A stretch of DNA of 64,000 nt from Flavobacteriales bacterium. GTDB lineage: Bacteria; Bacteroidota; Bacteroidia; Flavobacteriales_D; Sanyastnellaceae. Under the pieces are notes generated by a model. The model searched no databases and was not told the origin of the DNA. It saw only the letters and a list, made by a program, of their open reading frames with translations. How positions within the stretch are numbered: the stretch's first letter is position 1; every line of letters starts with the position of its first letter. Positions 1-8,870 of this stretch are shown in pieces. Where the stretch lies: positions 1 to 64,000 of the forward strand of contig PKDZ01000040.1 of NCBI GenBank assembly GCA_002862785.1, in the 5' to 3' direction. A program made the translations under genes and the position numbers.

Positions 1-52
1 TCTTGCCATACTTGGCGAAGAACTCCTGCTTTTTCTCTGGTGTGAGGTACAT
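1..52 (-). CDS. rpsO: 30S ribosomal protein S15, N-terminal fragment
   Basis: The minus strand from 52 down to the window edge encodes 17 residues beginning MYLTPEKKQEFFAKYG, which matches the start of Bacteroidota S15 (MYLT-EKK--IFA--G). S15 binds 16S rRNA and helps nucleate assembly of the 30S platform. Only the amino end is inside the window. The ATG at 52 is the only sensible start and follows a strong Bacteroidota-type promoter about 47 nt upstream. The identification rests on a short stretch, but the N-terminal signature is distinctive. Confidence 0.85.
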   Translation of the reverse strand, partial: MYLTPEKKQEFFAKYGK

Positions 53-99
53 GTGGAAATCTCGTGGATGTTCTTGATGCGGCCTGATTTTCAGGGGTG

Positions 100-130
100 C
101 AAAAGTAGGGCGGGCCGGTTCGTTCCGCAA
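100..130 (-). promoter_or_regulatory. Bacteroidota-type promoter of rpsO
   Basis: On the minus strand a -7 element TACTTTTG (107 to 100) fits the TAnnTTTG consensus exactly, and a TTG lies exactly 20 nt upstream (130 to 128). The transcript would have a leader of roughly 40 nt before the rpsO ATG. Autogenous control by S15 is common in other bacteria, but no specific leader structure was recognised here. Confidence 0.7.
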
Positions 131-141
131 GCCCGAACCGG
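115..141 (-). terminator. Possible hairpin terminator of accD
   Basis: An inverted repeat CCGGTTCG / CGAACCGG with an 11-nt loop lies just after the accD stop codon. The U tract is poor, so termination is uncertain. The loop contains the TTG of the rpsO promoter. Confidence 0.3.
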
Positions 142-148
142 GTGAAAC

Positions 149-1054
149 TCAATCAGTGAGCATCCCGATCAGGGCGGACAACTCCTTCTGCAAGTCCTTT
201 CTGTGGACGATGCGATCGACGAACCCGTGCTCGAGAAGGAATTCCGACTTCTGAAAGCCCGGGGGCAGGTCCTTTCCGATGGTCTCCCGAACGACACGGG
301 GGCCAGCGAACCCGATGAGGGCATTTGGCTCGGCAATGTGCAGATCACCCAGCATGGCATAGGAGGCCGTGACTCCGCCCGTGGTCGGGTCGGTCAGGAT
401 GCAGATATAGGGCAATCCGGCTTTGGCCAGAAGACTGAGGCGCGCGCTGGTTTTCGCCATCTGCATCAAGGACAGTCCGGCTTCCATCATGCGGGCTCCC
501 CCACTCTTGGTGATGCAGACGTAAGGCAAGCCATTCTTGATGGCGTAATCCACGGCGCGGGCAATCTTCTCCCCGACCACGGAGCCCATGGACCCTCCGA
601 TGAAGCCGAAGTCCATGCAGCTCACCACCATTTGGCGGCCGCCAACCTCCCCGACTCCCGTGCGGATGGCGTCCTTGAGGCCGGTCTTGGCCATCGAGGC
701 TTCGAGTCGGTCCTCGTAGTCCTTGGTGTCCTTGAATTGCAGAGGATTGGCCGAGGTCATCTTGGCCTGCAGCTCTCGGAACTTCCCCTCGTCGAACAAG
801 ATGGAGAAGTACTCGTTGGAGCCGATGCGTTCATGGTGATCACAGTGTGGGCAGACCCACAGGTTCTGCTCGTGCTCCTGGCTGGCGACGACCGTCTTGC
901 ACGATGGACACTTGTACCAATTGCCTTCCGGGATCTCCTTCTTCTCGGCGGTCTTGGTCGTGATGCCTTCCTTCATCCGCCGGAACCATCCGAGGCCGTT
1001 TCCGTCCTGGCCTTCGGTATCCTGTTGGGCGCTGGTCTGATTCTGTTCTGACAT
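149..1054 (-). CDS. accD: Acetyl-CoA carboxylase carboxyltransferase subunit beta
   Basis: A 301-residue protein. It is the beta half of the carboxyltransferase that moves the carboxyl group from carboxybiotin to acetyl-CoA to make malonyl-CoA, the first step of fatty acid synthesis; it works with AccA in the cytoplasm. An N-terminal zinc ribbon is visible with Cys49, Cys52, Cys68 and Cys71, followed by the crotonase-fold carboxyltransferase domain with [11 protein letters not shown] and the SGGARM acyl-CoA-binding segment. The ATG at 1054 is chosen because the protein then starts at the usual distance from the zinc ribbon and follows a perfect -7 element by 10 nt; an upstream extension would be non-family sequence. 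It is read toward rpsO. Confidence 0.95.
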   Translation of the reverse strand: MSEQNQTSAQQDTEGQDGNGLGWFRRMKEGITTKTAEKKEIPEGNWYKCPSCKTVVASQEHEQNLWVCPHCDHHERIGSNEYFSILFDEGKFRELQAKMTSANPLQFKDTKDYEDRLEASMAKTGLKDAIRTGVGEVGGRQMVVSCMDFGFIGGSMGSVVGEKIARAVDYAIKNGLPYVCITKSGGARMMEAGLSLMQMAKTSARLSLLAKAGLPYICILTDPTTGGVTASYAMLGDLHIAEPNALIGFAGPRVVRETIGKDLPPGFQKSEFLLEHGFVDRIVHRKDLQKELSALIGMLTD

Positions 1055-1064
1055 ATTCGGTGCG

Positions 1065-1072
1065 CAAAGGTA
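1065..1072 (-). promoter_or_regulatory. -7 promoter element of accD
   Basis: The minus strand reads TACCTTTG, an exact TAnnTTTG match, 10 nt before the accD ATG. No TTG was found at the usual distance. The predicted leader is very short. Confidence 0.55.
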
Positions 1073-1079
1073 ACCGCCT

Positions 1080-3362
1080 TCAGAATGGCAGGGAGACGGC
1101 GGGATGAATCCGCCAACCATCCAATGTGGGTGACCGGCCACCGGGCATCCGGAGCGGGCGGGCCACGTCGCAGCGGAGCAGGAAATACTCGAAGTCCAGC
1201 CTCAATCCAGCACCGGCAGACACACCGAGGTCGGTCAGAAAGTGGTCGGCCCTGAAATGGGCATCCGGTCGTTCCTCTTCCGGTCGGGTCATCCAGATGT
1301 TGCCTGCATCGAGGAAGGCGGCGACTTGAACCCAGTCGTTCAGGAATTGGCGTCCCTCCAGATTGGCTTCAAACCGCATGTCACCTCGAACCCCCTGCAG
1401 TGCGGCATCGCTCTGCCCCGGGCCGAGTCCGAGGGCACGCCATCCTCGCATGCTGTTTGCTCCCCCGACATAGAACTGCTTTTCGAAGGGAACAGCCGAT
1501 TCGGAAATCGTGGAGGCCGCCAGGCCCAGAAAGCATCGGGCATGCAGGCCAAACCGGGAGGTCGCTTGCCAACCAAAGCGGGCATCCATCACCCACCGGG
1601 TGTATCGGGCCACCTCCACGGTGCTGTTGGACCCGAACAGCGAGGGAATGGGAATGCTGGTTTCCGATGGGTCCCTGGGGTCCAGCGCGTGGAACAGGTG
1701 GCCAGCGGCTTCGGCTTCCAGATGAAGGCTGATCCGGGGGCGGCCTGACCGACCGGGTGGCTGATACCACCAGCTGATGCCGGAGGCGAAGAGGGCCCGT
1801 GAGGCAAAGGTGGACGCCAGGATGCCCAACCCGAGTTCTTCGAGTTGCTCCGAGAAGCCCGGTTCCAATCGACTCGCAGTGAGGGTGACCTCCATCGGGC
1901 GCAGCTCGAATCGCGAGCCGGTCACTGCGTTTTCGATGAACTGTTCGGTGAGGGCCAGTTGAAGGAACGTTCGGCTGAATTTGGGTCGATTCTCGTCCCG
2001 AAGGGTCAAGGACAATCGGCTTCGGGGCCGGTTGGATTTGGGAAACCGGTCTGCCGCGAAGGGCAGGATGCGGTCGGCATCGTACTGGAGACTGGCGGCC
2101 AGAATACGCGACACTCCCCCTTCACCCTGAGGATTGTCCTCATCCAGGCCATTGGCGAACAACTGGATGGTCTCCAGGCCCACCTGAAGGTCCATGGACA
2201 ACCTCTCCATCCGACGCCGAAAATCAAGGTCGGAGAGGGCGAGCTTGGCCTCTCCCCCGATCTGCTGCCTCGACGTCAAACCACCATTGAGGCGAAGAAG
2301 CCGCCTCGGCGATGGCGTGATGGACGCCTTCAACTCAAGCGGCCAGTCACGTTCCTCCGCAGTTTCCGGCATGGGAGACACTTCGAGGTCCACCCTGTCC
2401 ACCAACGAAGCCGAACGCAACTGCTGACGGGTCTCGGCGATGGCCTCGGGAGAGAACCGATCTCCGGAGGAGACGTCCATGCGCTGGGCCAATGACCGAA
2501 AGTCCCGGTCGACGGGCAAGTGCCAGTGGACACCGTCAGCAAGGGTATCTCGGTAGGCTGTCAATTCTGTGGCTTTCCAGTCCACCGTGACCTTTCGGAT
2601 GACGCCCTTCCGGTGGGGCGCCAACTGGCCGCTGAGGTTCCTGGGAAGAATCCGGAGGGTCATCGCCGCCGCCCCGGTCTGTCGGCACCTCCCCGTGTCG
2701 ATGTCGAGCACAAGGTGGTCGCGAAGGAATCCATACCAGCCATCTTGTTGGAGTTGCCGCGCGCCATTGGCCCGGGCACGATCCAGCTGGTCGAGGTCCA
2801 GCCACTCCCCTTCCCATCCGGACCATTCCTGGTCCAGCCGTTGGATGTCAGAGTCGGACAGCCCAGCCCCTCCGCCTTCCACCGTGATGGGTCCACATCG
2901 GATGCGGCGGCCGGGGTATAGGGTGATGACAAGGTGGACCTTGTTGCCTTGGGACAAGGTGTCGAACCGGGCCTTCCCGTCGAGGTAACCGGCACGCAGC
3001 ATGCGGGATTCGAACAGAAGCCGGGACTGTTCCATGGCCGCTCGATCCCAAGCCGATGCCGCTCCCCTTGGTACAGACTGTCCTGCAGCATGCGACTTGT
3101 TCCAGCGCCCCGTGATCTGGGCTCCGATGTGCTGGAAGGGAATGCCGAGGATTCGCTGTGGCGGCTGGAGGACCAGCGCCGATTCCAGCATGTCCATCCA
3201 CGCCTCGGACTCTTGTCGGGAGGCGCTGTCTTCCGGTTGGATCACCGTCCATTCCGCGCTCCAGACCAAAGGCACCTCTTGTGCCTGCACACCAGCGCCT
3301 GCCATCCCGAACGTGCACAATGCGGTGGCCGTGAGCCATCTTGCGGGACCCCACCGCGTCAT
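1080..3362 (-). CDS. BamA/TamA family outer-membrane protein (POTRA domains plus barrel)
   Basis: About 760 residues from the ATG at 3362; in-frame ATGs at 3380 and 3389 would add 6 or 9 residues. The N-terminus ([21 protein letters not shown]) is a cleavable signal peptide with no lipobox Cys. The middle has POTRA-like repeats (for example around IRKVTVDWK). The C-terminal half is a D15-type beta barrel with the family motif [17 protein letters not shown] and a terminal Phe, the usual signal for barrel insertion. It should act in the outer membrane in assembly or translocation of other outer-membrane proteins. It is not obviously the essential BamA: a TamA-like paralogue is equally possible. 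It starts back to back with the RNA methyltransferase gene, so the two start codons overlap on opposite strands. Confidence 0.8.
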   Translation of the reverse strand: MTRWGPARWLTATALCTFGMAGAGVQAQEVPLVWSAEWTVIQPEDSASRQESEAWMDMLESALVLQPPQRILGIPFQHIGAQITGRWNKSHAAGQSVPRGAASAWDRAAMEQSRLLFESRMLRAGYLDGKARFDTLSQGNKVHLVITLYPGRRIRCGPITVEGGGAGLSDSDIQRLDQEWSGWEGEWLDLDQLDRARANGARQLQQDGWYGFLRDHLVLDIDTGRCRQTGAAAMTLRILPRNLSGQLAPHRKGVIRKVTVDWKATELTAYRDTLADGVHWHLPVDRDFRSLAQRMDVSSGDRFSPEAIAETRQQLRSASLVDRVDLEVSPMPETAEERDWPLELKASITPSPRRLLRLNGGLTSRQQIGGEAKLALSDLDFRRRMERLSMDLQVGLETIQLFANGLDEDNPQGEGGVSRILAASLQYDADRILPFAADRFPKSNRPRSRLSLTLRDENRPKFSRTFLQLALTEQFIENAVTGSRFELRPMEVTLTASRLEPGFSEQLEELGLGILASTFASRALFASGISWWYQPPGRSGRPRISLHLEAEAAGHLFHALDPRDPSETSIPIPSLFGSNSTVEVARYTRWVMDARFGWQATSRFGLHARCFLGLAASTISESAVPFEKQFYVGGANSMRGWRALGLGPGQSDAALQGVRGDMRFEANLEGRQFLNDWVQVAAFLDAGNIWMTRPEEERPDAHFRADHFLTDLGVSAGAGLRLDFEYFLLRCDVARPLRMPGGRSPTLDGWRIHPAVSLPF

Positions 3363-4134
3363 GCCGACACGAAACGACATCGCCTTCATTCGAAGCTTAC
3401 GGGACAGGAACTCTCGCCACACGGAGCGAAAGTTCGTGGTCGAAGGGCAGAAATGCGTGGCCGAAGCGCTGTCAAGTAGGTGGGCCCTCCATGGCTTGTT
3501 TGCTACCGAGGGGTCTGAAACCCCAGTTTCCTGGAATGCTGAACCCGTGTCGTCCAAGGACATGACGCGGATGAGTGCCTTCAAGACGGCACCTGGCGTC
3601 CTGGCGGTGGTCGGCATGCCTGAGTCGGAGCCCCCTTCCGCGGTGGAGTGGACGAAGGATGGCCATGGCGCTCCCTTCGGCCTGGCCGTGGAGAGACTCT
3701 CCGACCCTGGCAATCTGGGGACGCTCATTCGCACGGCCGATTGGTTTGGCCTGAGCGGAATCTGGGTTTGTCCAAGCACGGTGGACCCTTTCAACCCCAA
3801 GGTCATCCAGGCCTCCATGGGCGCCTTGTTCCGTGTGTCCGTTTGGACCCGGGACATCCCCGAGCTGATCCGAGACCTCCACTCTGCTGGGGTGAACACC
3901 CACGGTCTCGATATGGAGGGGACGGGAATGTGGGAACTCGAGGGCATGCCCACGCAGTCAAACAAATGGTGTGCCATTCTGGGGAGTGAAAGCCACGGTC
4001 TATCGAATGAGGTCCGATCGGCGTGTTCCGGTCGCCTTCACATCCCTGGAGCCGGTGACAGCGAGTCCCTCAATGCAGCGATGGCGGCGGGCATCGTCCT
4101 GGCCGACTGGTCCCGCAGAGTGGGTGGGCATTGA
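3361..4134 (+). CDS. TrmH/SpoU-family RNA 2'-O-methyltransferase
   Basis: A 257-residue SPOUT-fold methyltransferase that transfers a methyl group from S-adenosylmethionine to a ribose 2'-OH in tRNA or rRNA. All three SpoU motifs are present: motif 1 with Asn118 and Arg124 (DPGNLGTLIRTAD), motif 2 GSESHGL at about 208-214, and motif 3 SLNAAMAAGI near 236. The N-terminal 100 residues resemble the L30e-like substrate-binding domain of RlmB/TsnR-type enzymes. The start MPTRNDIAF at 3361 is used because earlier in-frame codons read through the signal peptide region of the opposite gene. The exact nucleotide target cannot be told from sequence. Confidence 0.88.
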   Translation: MPTRNDIAFIRSLRDRNSRHTERKFVVEGQKCVAEALSSRWALHGLFATEGSETPVSWNAEPVSSKDMTRMSAFKTAPGVLAVVGMPESEPPSAVEWTKDGHGAPFGLAVERLSDPGNLGTLIRTADWFGLSGIWVCPSTVDPFNPKVIQASMGALFRVSVWTRDIPELIRDLHSAGVNTHGLDMEGTGMWELEGMPTQSNKWCAILGSESHGLSNEVRSACSGRLHIPGAGDSESLNAAMAAGIVLADWSRRVGGH

Positions 4135-4144
4135 CTTGGGCCCG

Positions 4145-5140
4145 TCAGACTTCTTCCCGATAGAATTCCAAAGCGCACTCCTTGATTTTCTCAAGGTCTG
4201 TGCCGGGCATCATGTTGGACACTTTTGCTCCAATGTCCTCGACACGGTCAGCCAATGCGGGGTTCTCAACACCCGTGCCCATCCGGAGTTCCTTTTCTGC
4301 TGCATTGGCCCAAGCTCCTCGCACGGGCAATTCCGCCAAGCTGCGGTTGACCGCGTTCGCGGCTTCCAACCATCCTTCCTTGCCGGTCATTCCAGAGAAA
4401 CTGAGGGGAGCAGACTCGGCCAGGCGCACTTTGCCCTTCCATCCACGCAGTCCTTCCAGCATGGACACAACGTCGTCTTCAGCCACCTTCTCGCCCCGGA
4501 TGCGTTCGGCCACCACCCGAGCATCGCAAGGGTTCACGTCATACCGGATGGCGACGGCCCGCACCAACCCACTGAGGACATCGGCTCCTTCCTTCTCCCC
4601 CCCATGCGCCAAGCCCAGCATGCGGAGAATGGCTGGGTGGGTCTTGTCCACCCCGTTCTTGGTTCGGCCCGGCGACTGAGCGATCCAGACTTTGCCTCCG
4701 TCCGCCACAACCTCGGCAATCTGATTGCTGAGACTGATCTGCTGTTCAAGTGCCGCTCGTCCTGTGGCGCTCCGGTCGATGAAGAGGGCCTTGTTGAGTT
4801 GCATGATTTCCTTGACCCAAGGGATGCCGGCGAGATTCGTTCCCAGCACGATGTGTGTCGTATCGAGCCCCGCTTCAACCCGGGCCAAATTGTACAGGGC
4901 CGGATCGCACACGATGTCGCGATGGGTGCTGAGGATAACGCCGGGCGGATCTTCGCGTCCGATGGCGGCCTCCATTCCGGACGTCGTTTCCGCCACGACC
5001 CACCGCATGAAGGGCAGGCTCCATTCGTCCTGCATGTCCTGAGGATGGCGGGGCAAATCAATCCCGAAGAGGCGGAGCTGTTCCAGCACCATGTCCACTT
5101 CAGATCGTTGGAGAAAGCGGTCGAGCCGGGTTTGATTCAC
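4145..5140 (-). CDS. Glycerol-3-phosphate / 1-acylglycerol-3-phosphate acyltransferase family protein
   Basis: A 331-residue member of the PlsB/PlsC acyltransferase family, which esterifies glycerol-3-phosphate or lysophosphatidate with a fatty acyl group at the inner membrane during phospholipid synthesis. Visible motifs in order: STHRDIVCD with the catalytic His73 and Asp79, the GTNL block near 100, KALFIDRS near 118-124 and the substrate-binding block WIAQSPGRTKNG near 152-163. No clear transmembrane segment is seen, so attachment is probably peripheral. It ends 10 bp from the convergent methyltransferase gene and starts 71 bp from the divergent helicase gene. Whether it acts at position 1 or 2 cannot be decided. 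Confidence 0.82.
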   Translation of the reverse strand: MNQTRLDRFLQRSEVDMVLEQLRLFGIDLPRHPQDMQDEWSLPFMRWVVAETTSGMEAAIGREDPPGVILSTHRDIVCDPALYNLARVEAGLDTTHIVLGTNLAGIPWVKEIMQLNKALFIDRSATGRAALEQQISLSNQIAEVVADGGKVWIAQSPGRTKNGVDKTHPAILRMLGLAHGGEKEGADVLSGLVRAVAIRYDVNPCDARVVAERIRGEKVAEDDVVSMLEGLRGWKGKVRLAESAPLSFSGMTGKEGWLEAANAVNRSLAELPVRGAWANAAEKELRMGTGVENPALADRVEDIGAKVSNMMPGTDLEKIKECALEFYREEV

Positions 5141-5211
5141 AGCCCAAAGGAACGCAGACCGAGTTTCATGGGGTTACTTTGTCCTCCTTGATTTACCCAA
5201 TCAAGCCCTGA

Positions 5212-6492
5212 ATGACCTTTTCCGACCTCAAGGTGACCCGTCAATACCTCGATGCCCTCGAGGACATGGGAATCTCCGAACCCACGGAAATCCAATGCAA
5301 GGCCATTCCCCGAATCCGGGCCGGCCAAGATGTGATTGGCATCGCCCAGACAGGAACGGGCAAGACCTTGGCCTTCCTGCTCCCTCTCATGGCCATGTTG
5401 TCCCACGCACAGGGCAAAGGGCCACGATGTGTCATTCTCACCCCGGCCAAGGAGTTGGCCTTGCAGATTGCCGAAGTGGCCAAACGGCTTGCCGCACGAA
5501 CGGATTTGAGGGTCGAGGTCATCTATGGCGGGGTGGGTCACCGTGCCCAGCAGGCCCGGCTTGAAGAAGGGTGTGATTTGGTCGTGGCCACGCCAGGGCG
5601 GTTCATGGAACTGTATCTCCGTCAAGCCTTCCAGACCGGATCGATTGCCCACCTCGTATTGGATGAAGCGGACCGCATGATGGACCTCGGCTTCATGCCT
5701 CAGCTCCGCAAGTTGCTGGAGATTCTGCCCACGAAGCGGCAAAACCTGCTGTTTTCCGCGACCTATCCGCCGAAGACGGAGGAGATGGCCGGAGAGTTCC
5801 TGCTTTGGCCCACACGGGTCGAAGCCGCGCCGCAGAGCACGCCGGTGGAGACGGTCCTTCAGTCCGGTTACCGGGCGGACAATTTCAGCACCAAGCTGAA
5901 TCTGTTGTCCAGTCTGCTGGCCGCCCTGCCCGAGGAGATGCAGGCCCTGCTCTTCGTGCGGGAAAAGGACCAAGCCGAGCGCATCGGCCAGCGTGTCGCG
6001 CAAGACGTATCTCCCTCAGTCCGGACGTTGCACGCCAACAAGGGCCAGAACTCACGGATTCATGCGATGGATCAATTCAAGGAGGGCGAATTGCGGTTTC
6101 TGGTGGCGACGGATGTGGCGAGCCGAGGCATCGACGTGCCCCAATTGGACCTCGTGATCAATGTGACCGTGCCCCGCGACCCCCACGATTACATCCACCG
6201 CATCGGACGGACGGGGCGAGCGAAGCGGGAAGGCCGGGCCATCACCCTGATTGACCCCAGTGAGCGGGCTGCCCTGCAGCGCATCGAAGGGTTGCTGGGG
6301 ACAACGCTGCCCATTGCCCCCCTGCCAGAGGACATCTCGGTGGAACCGACTCCCAAGTGGGAGGCGCAAGCCATGGCCCGGGCGGTGGACCGGGAGAAAC
6401 GGAAGGCAGACCCGAATTTCAAGGGCGCCTTCCACGAGAAGAAGCGCAAGCCGTCCACCTCGCGGACCAAGGGCAGGAAGCGCCGTCGATGA
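5212..6492 (+). CDS. DEAD-box ATP-dependent RNA helicase (RhlE/CsdA type)
   Basis: A 426-residue RNA helicase that unwinds short RNA duplexes with ATP, likely in ribosome assembly, RNA decay or cold adaptation. Motifs in order: Q motif around 20-30 (ISEPTEIQ), Walker A AQTGTGKT at 45-52, PAKELA in place of the usual PTRELA, DEAD at 151-154, SAT at 182-184, ATDVASRGID at about 299-308 and HRIGRTGR at 329-336. The tail is short and strongly basic (KKRKPS..KGRKRRR), a common RNA-binding extension. It is a single gene with a convergent neighbour 1 bp away. Confidence 0.93.
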   Translation: MTFSDLKVTRQYLDALEDMGISEPTEIQCKAIPRIRAGQDVIGIAQTGTGKTLAFLLPLMAMLSHAQGKGPRCVILTPAKELALQIAEVAKRLAARTDLRVEVIYGGVGHRAQQARLEEGCDLVVATPGRFMELYLRQAFQTGSIAHLVLDEADRMMDLGFMPQLRKLLEILPTKRQNLLFSATYPPKTEEMAGEFLLWPTRVEAAPQSTPVETVLQSGYRADNFSTKLNLLSSLLAALPEEMQALLFVREKDQAERIGQRVAQDVSPSVRTLHANKGQNSRIHAMDQFKEGELRFLVATDVASRGIDVPQLDLVINVTVPRDPHDYIHRIGRTGRAKREGRAITLIDPSERAALQRIEGLLGTTLPIAPLPEDISVEPTPKWEAQAMARAVDREKRKADPNFKGAFHEKKRKPSTSRTKGRKRRR

Positions 6493-6493
6493 A

Positions 6494-6886
6494 TCACAAG
6501 GGCTGGGCACCCCCGCCCGGCAGGATTCGAACCCCCAAATCGTAACACCACACTTCGGTTCCCCCATCCGGATGGGGGACGAGGCGCGTGTGAACATCGA
6601 AGTCGTAGCCTCGGCTTCGCAGCCATTGCAGCCCGCCGATGTCCGAACAGGCCGCTCGGGTTTCATCCCATCCGTGAAAGGCGGTCAAAATGCCATGGTT
6701 CCGCTGGAGGATGCGATCAATCTCACTTCGGCTGTCCCGTTGCCTGACTGGTCTCCATCCCGGCCTTGAAAATCGAGGAGCGTGGCCCGGGTGGGTCGCG
6801 AAGCAGTATTCTGAGCAGAAGTCGCCCGAATAGGGTCCGGAGGATGGGGTCAAAGGGTTCTTGCAGGACAAACAGCGTTTGGACAT
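6494..6886 (-). CDS. Small zinc-finger-like conserved hypothetical protein
   Basis: A 130-residue protein starting MSKRCLSCK. Cys5, Cys8, Cys24 and Cys28 form a CxxC...CxxxC knuckle (CLSCK, then FCSEYC) typical of a short treble-clef or zinc ribbon. A middle helix (RSEIDRILQRNHGIL) and a C-terminal part (RSRGYDFDVHTR..EVWCYDLGVRIL) resemble an uncharacterised Bacteroidota family I know only as hypothetical proteins with this same layout. No enzymatic motif is seen; a role in nucleic-acid or protein binding is only a guess. The start at 6886 puts the Cys knuckle at the N-terminus; eight further upstream residues would be unlike the family. Confidence 0.7.
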   Translation of the reverse strand: MSKRCLSCKNPLTPSSGPYSGDFCSEYCFATHPGHAPRFSRPGWRPVRQRDSRSEIDRILQRNHGILTAFHGWDETRAACSDIGGLQWLRSRGYDFDVHTRLVPHPDGGTEVWCYDLGVRILPGGGAQPL

Positions 6887-6985
6887 GGGAATCGTTGGGC
6901 TTGACCACAATCAACACAAGGCGTGGTGGATTGCCTGCCAATCGGCTGCTGAGCTTCATTGCCGTGGCCCTTTCCTTTGTGGCTG

Positions 6986-8155
6986 ATGGAACAGAGCACA
7001 ACTGTTGGCGTGATCGGCGCCGGAACGATGGGCCAGGGAATTGCTCAAATTGCCGCTTCAGCCGGCCACGGGGTCATTCTTGTGGACCGGGATGAGGCCG
7101 CGGTGGAACGGGCCATGTCCAATTTGGACCGGATTCTGAAAAGGCTGGTGGAGAAAGGCCGACTTGATCCCGGGGATTCCGAGGCCATCCTGTCGAGAAT
7201 CCAGACCTCCTCTGAGGTCTCGGCCTGTGCGCCATGTGGACTGGTCATCGAGGCCATTGTCGAGAAAGAGGCGGTCAAGCAGGCGGTGTTTTCCTCACTC
7301 GAATCTGTCGTTGGGGATGCGGCCATTCTCGCCACGAATACGTCCAGCCTGTCGGTTACGCGGTTGGCGGCTGGCCTGAAGCACCCCTCCCGATTCCTTG
7401 GACTCCACTTCTTCAATCCGGCTCCCCTCCTGCCCCTCGTGGAGGTTGTGCCGGCCCTGCAGACAAGAGCGGGCTTGGCCGATGAGATGTCGGTCCTGAT
7501 GAGAAACTGGGGCAAACAGCCCGCCATGGCCAAGGACACTCCCGGGTTCATCGTGAATCGGGTGGCCCGGCCATTCTATGGTGAGGCCATCCGGATCCAT
7601 GAGGAAGGCATCGCTGACATCGCCACGATTGACTGGGCGATGACGGAACTCGGCGGGTTTCGCATGGGTCCCTTCCAACTGATGGACCTGATTGGCAACG
7701 ACATCAATTACGCCGTGACCGAAAGCGTTTGGAAAGCCTTTCACCACGACCCGAGGTACACGCCGTCCTTCTCCCAGAAGCGGAATGTGGACGCCGGATG
7801 GCTGGGCCGGAAGACCGGCCGAGGATGGCATGACCATGCGGATGGGGCAACCGCCCCGGTGCCACGAAAGGACAAGGACCTCGGGCAGGACATTTTGTGG
7901 CGCATCCTGGTGATGCTCATCAATGAGGCCGCGGATGCTGTGTTCTGGGGGGTCGCCAACGCAGAAGACGTGGACCGCGCCATGAAGGGTGGGGTCAATT
8001 ATCCCAAGGGCCTCCTCGAGTGGGCCGAGGAAGTGGGGCTGGACCGGTGTGTCCGTGCCTTGGATGACCTGAAGGCCGAATACGGTGAGGAACGCTATCG
8101 CTGCAGCCCCCTGCTCCGCCGTTGCGCTGAACAACAGCGCGGATTCTTCAGCTGA
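6986..8155 (+). CDS. 3-hydroxyacyl-CoA dehydrogenase, PaaH/3-hydroxybutyryl type
   Basis: A 389-residue NAD-dependent enzyme that oxidises L-3-hydroxyacyl-CoA to 3-oxoacyl-CoA in beta-oxidation or in ring-cleavage pathways such as phenylacetate. The Rossmann motif GAGTMGQG starts at residue 11 with an acidic Asp34 favouring NAD. The catalytic pair is visible as His141 (GLHFFNPAP) and Glu153 (LVEVV), with Ser120 in ATNTSS. Two C-terminal helical domains follow, the second (NEAADAVFWGVANAEDVD..MKGGVNYP) as in the longer PaaH-like group. The thiolase at 16737-17918 would catalyse the next step, though it is not in the same operon. The start MEQSTTVGVIGAG is set by the dinucleotide-binding fold. 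Confidence 0.9.
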   Translation: MEQSTTVGVIGAGTMGQGIAQIAASAGHGVILVDRDEAAVERAMSNLDRILKRLVEKGRLDPGDSEAILSRIQTSSEVSACAPCGLVIEAIVEKEAVKQAVFSSLESVVGDAAILATNTSSLSVTRLAAGLKHPSRFLGLHFFNPAPLLPLVEVVPALQTRAGLADEMSVLMRNWGKQPAMAKDTPGFIVNRVARPFYGEAIRIHEEGIADIATIDWAMTELGGFRMGPFQLMDLIGNDINYAVTESVWKAFHHDPRYTPSFSQKRNVDAGWLGRKTGRGWHDHADGATAPVPRKDKDLGQDILWRILVMLINEAADAVFWGVANAEDVDRAMKGGVNYPKGLLEWAEEVGLDRCVRALDDLKAEYGEERYRCSPLLRRCAEQQRGFFS

Positions 8156-8161
8156 TCGAGT

Positions 8162-8827
8162 TCAACAGTCCGTTCCAAATCCCCCGAGGAGGGACAATAC
8201 GTCAGCGACGGTGACTTGGCCATCACCATTGATGTCGGCTGTGCATCCGGTCAGGCATCCGAATTCCGACAACAGGATGAGGACGTCGGAGACTGTGATG
8301 AGAGCGTCCCCGTTGAGGTCGAGGAGGCAGGCGAGTTCCTCGGAGGAGAGCACGCCATCACAATTGTTGTCCACGCCCTGGGCTGTTCCCGGTGCACCGG
8401 GGAAGACCGCCGCATTTCCGTCGTCGCAATCGCACACGGTGGATTCCCCATCCCCGTCGAGGTCGACAATGCCGGCACACGTTTCGAATCCGGATTGGCA
8501 ATTGGCCGCCACGCAGGCTTCACAATCCGCTTCGCTCCCGAAGGCACAAGTGAGGAAGCAGCTGTTGGTGACGCAGGTGCTTTGGTCGGCAAAGCATCCG
8601 ACACAGCCCGAGGTCATTTCCGGCACCGCAGCCGCAATGCAGTCCGCGAAGCAACTGGTGATGTCGCTGGCCAGAAAGCACGAAAATCCGCAGGAAAACA
8701 CCGCGTCATTGACCGCTGCTCCGTCGTTGCACAGGAGGGCAAAATCCGTGGAGTCGCATTGGCCCTTCAAGCTGAATGAGAGCGTGAGTGAAGTAAAGAC
8801 GAGGATGAACAGTCGATTGGCGAGCAT
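8162..8827 (-). CDS. Secreted Cys-rich protein with MopE-like motif and dockerin-like tail
   Basis: A 221-residue exported protein. It starts with a signal peptide (MLANRLFILVFTSLTLSFSLKG). Residues about 24-120 hold some 16 cysteines in regular CxxxC spacings (SCGFSC, CFADC, GCVGC, ADCEACVAANC), probably disulfide-bonded. Then comes a metal-binding segment of the MopE type (DLDGDGESTVCDCDD..YPGA-like, NNCDG). The last 50 residues are two dockerin-like calcium loops (DLNGDALITVSD and DINGDGQVTVAD), each followed by a short LL helix and FG, with FGCLTGC between them and a terminal Cys. Location is probably the cell surface. No enzymatic function can be proposed. It ends 6 bp from the convergent dehydrogenase gene. 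Confidence 0.75.
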   Translation of the reverse strand: MLANRLFILVFTSLTLSFSLKGQCDSTDFALLCNDGAAVNDAVFSCGFSCFLASDITSCFADCIAAAVPEMTSGCVGCFADQSTCVTNSCFLTCAFGSEADCEACVAANCQSGFETCAGIVDLDGDGESTVCDCDDGNAAVFPGAPGTAQGVDNNCDGVLSSEELACLLDLNGDALITVSDVLILLSEFGCLTGCTADINGDGQVTVADVLSLLGGFGTDC

Positions 8828-8870
8828 GGAACAAGGTCTGTTCAATCGACAATTCGAACGGCAGATTGGT

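Noticed and set aside
203..1051. Long open frame on the plus strand opposite accD
   Set aside because: Its protein has no family signature, and the opposite strand encodes a complete, motif-rich AccD. It is a shadow frame, common in high-GC DNA.
3389..3977. Extension of the BamA/TamA-like frame upstream through the methyltransferase gene
   Set aside because: The extra residues show no domain and precede a clear signal peptide, while the plus strand there encodes all SpoU motifs.
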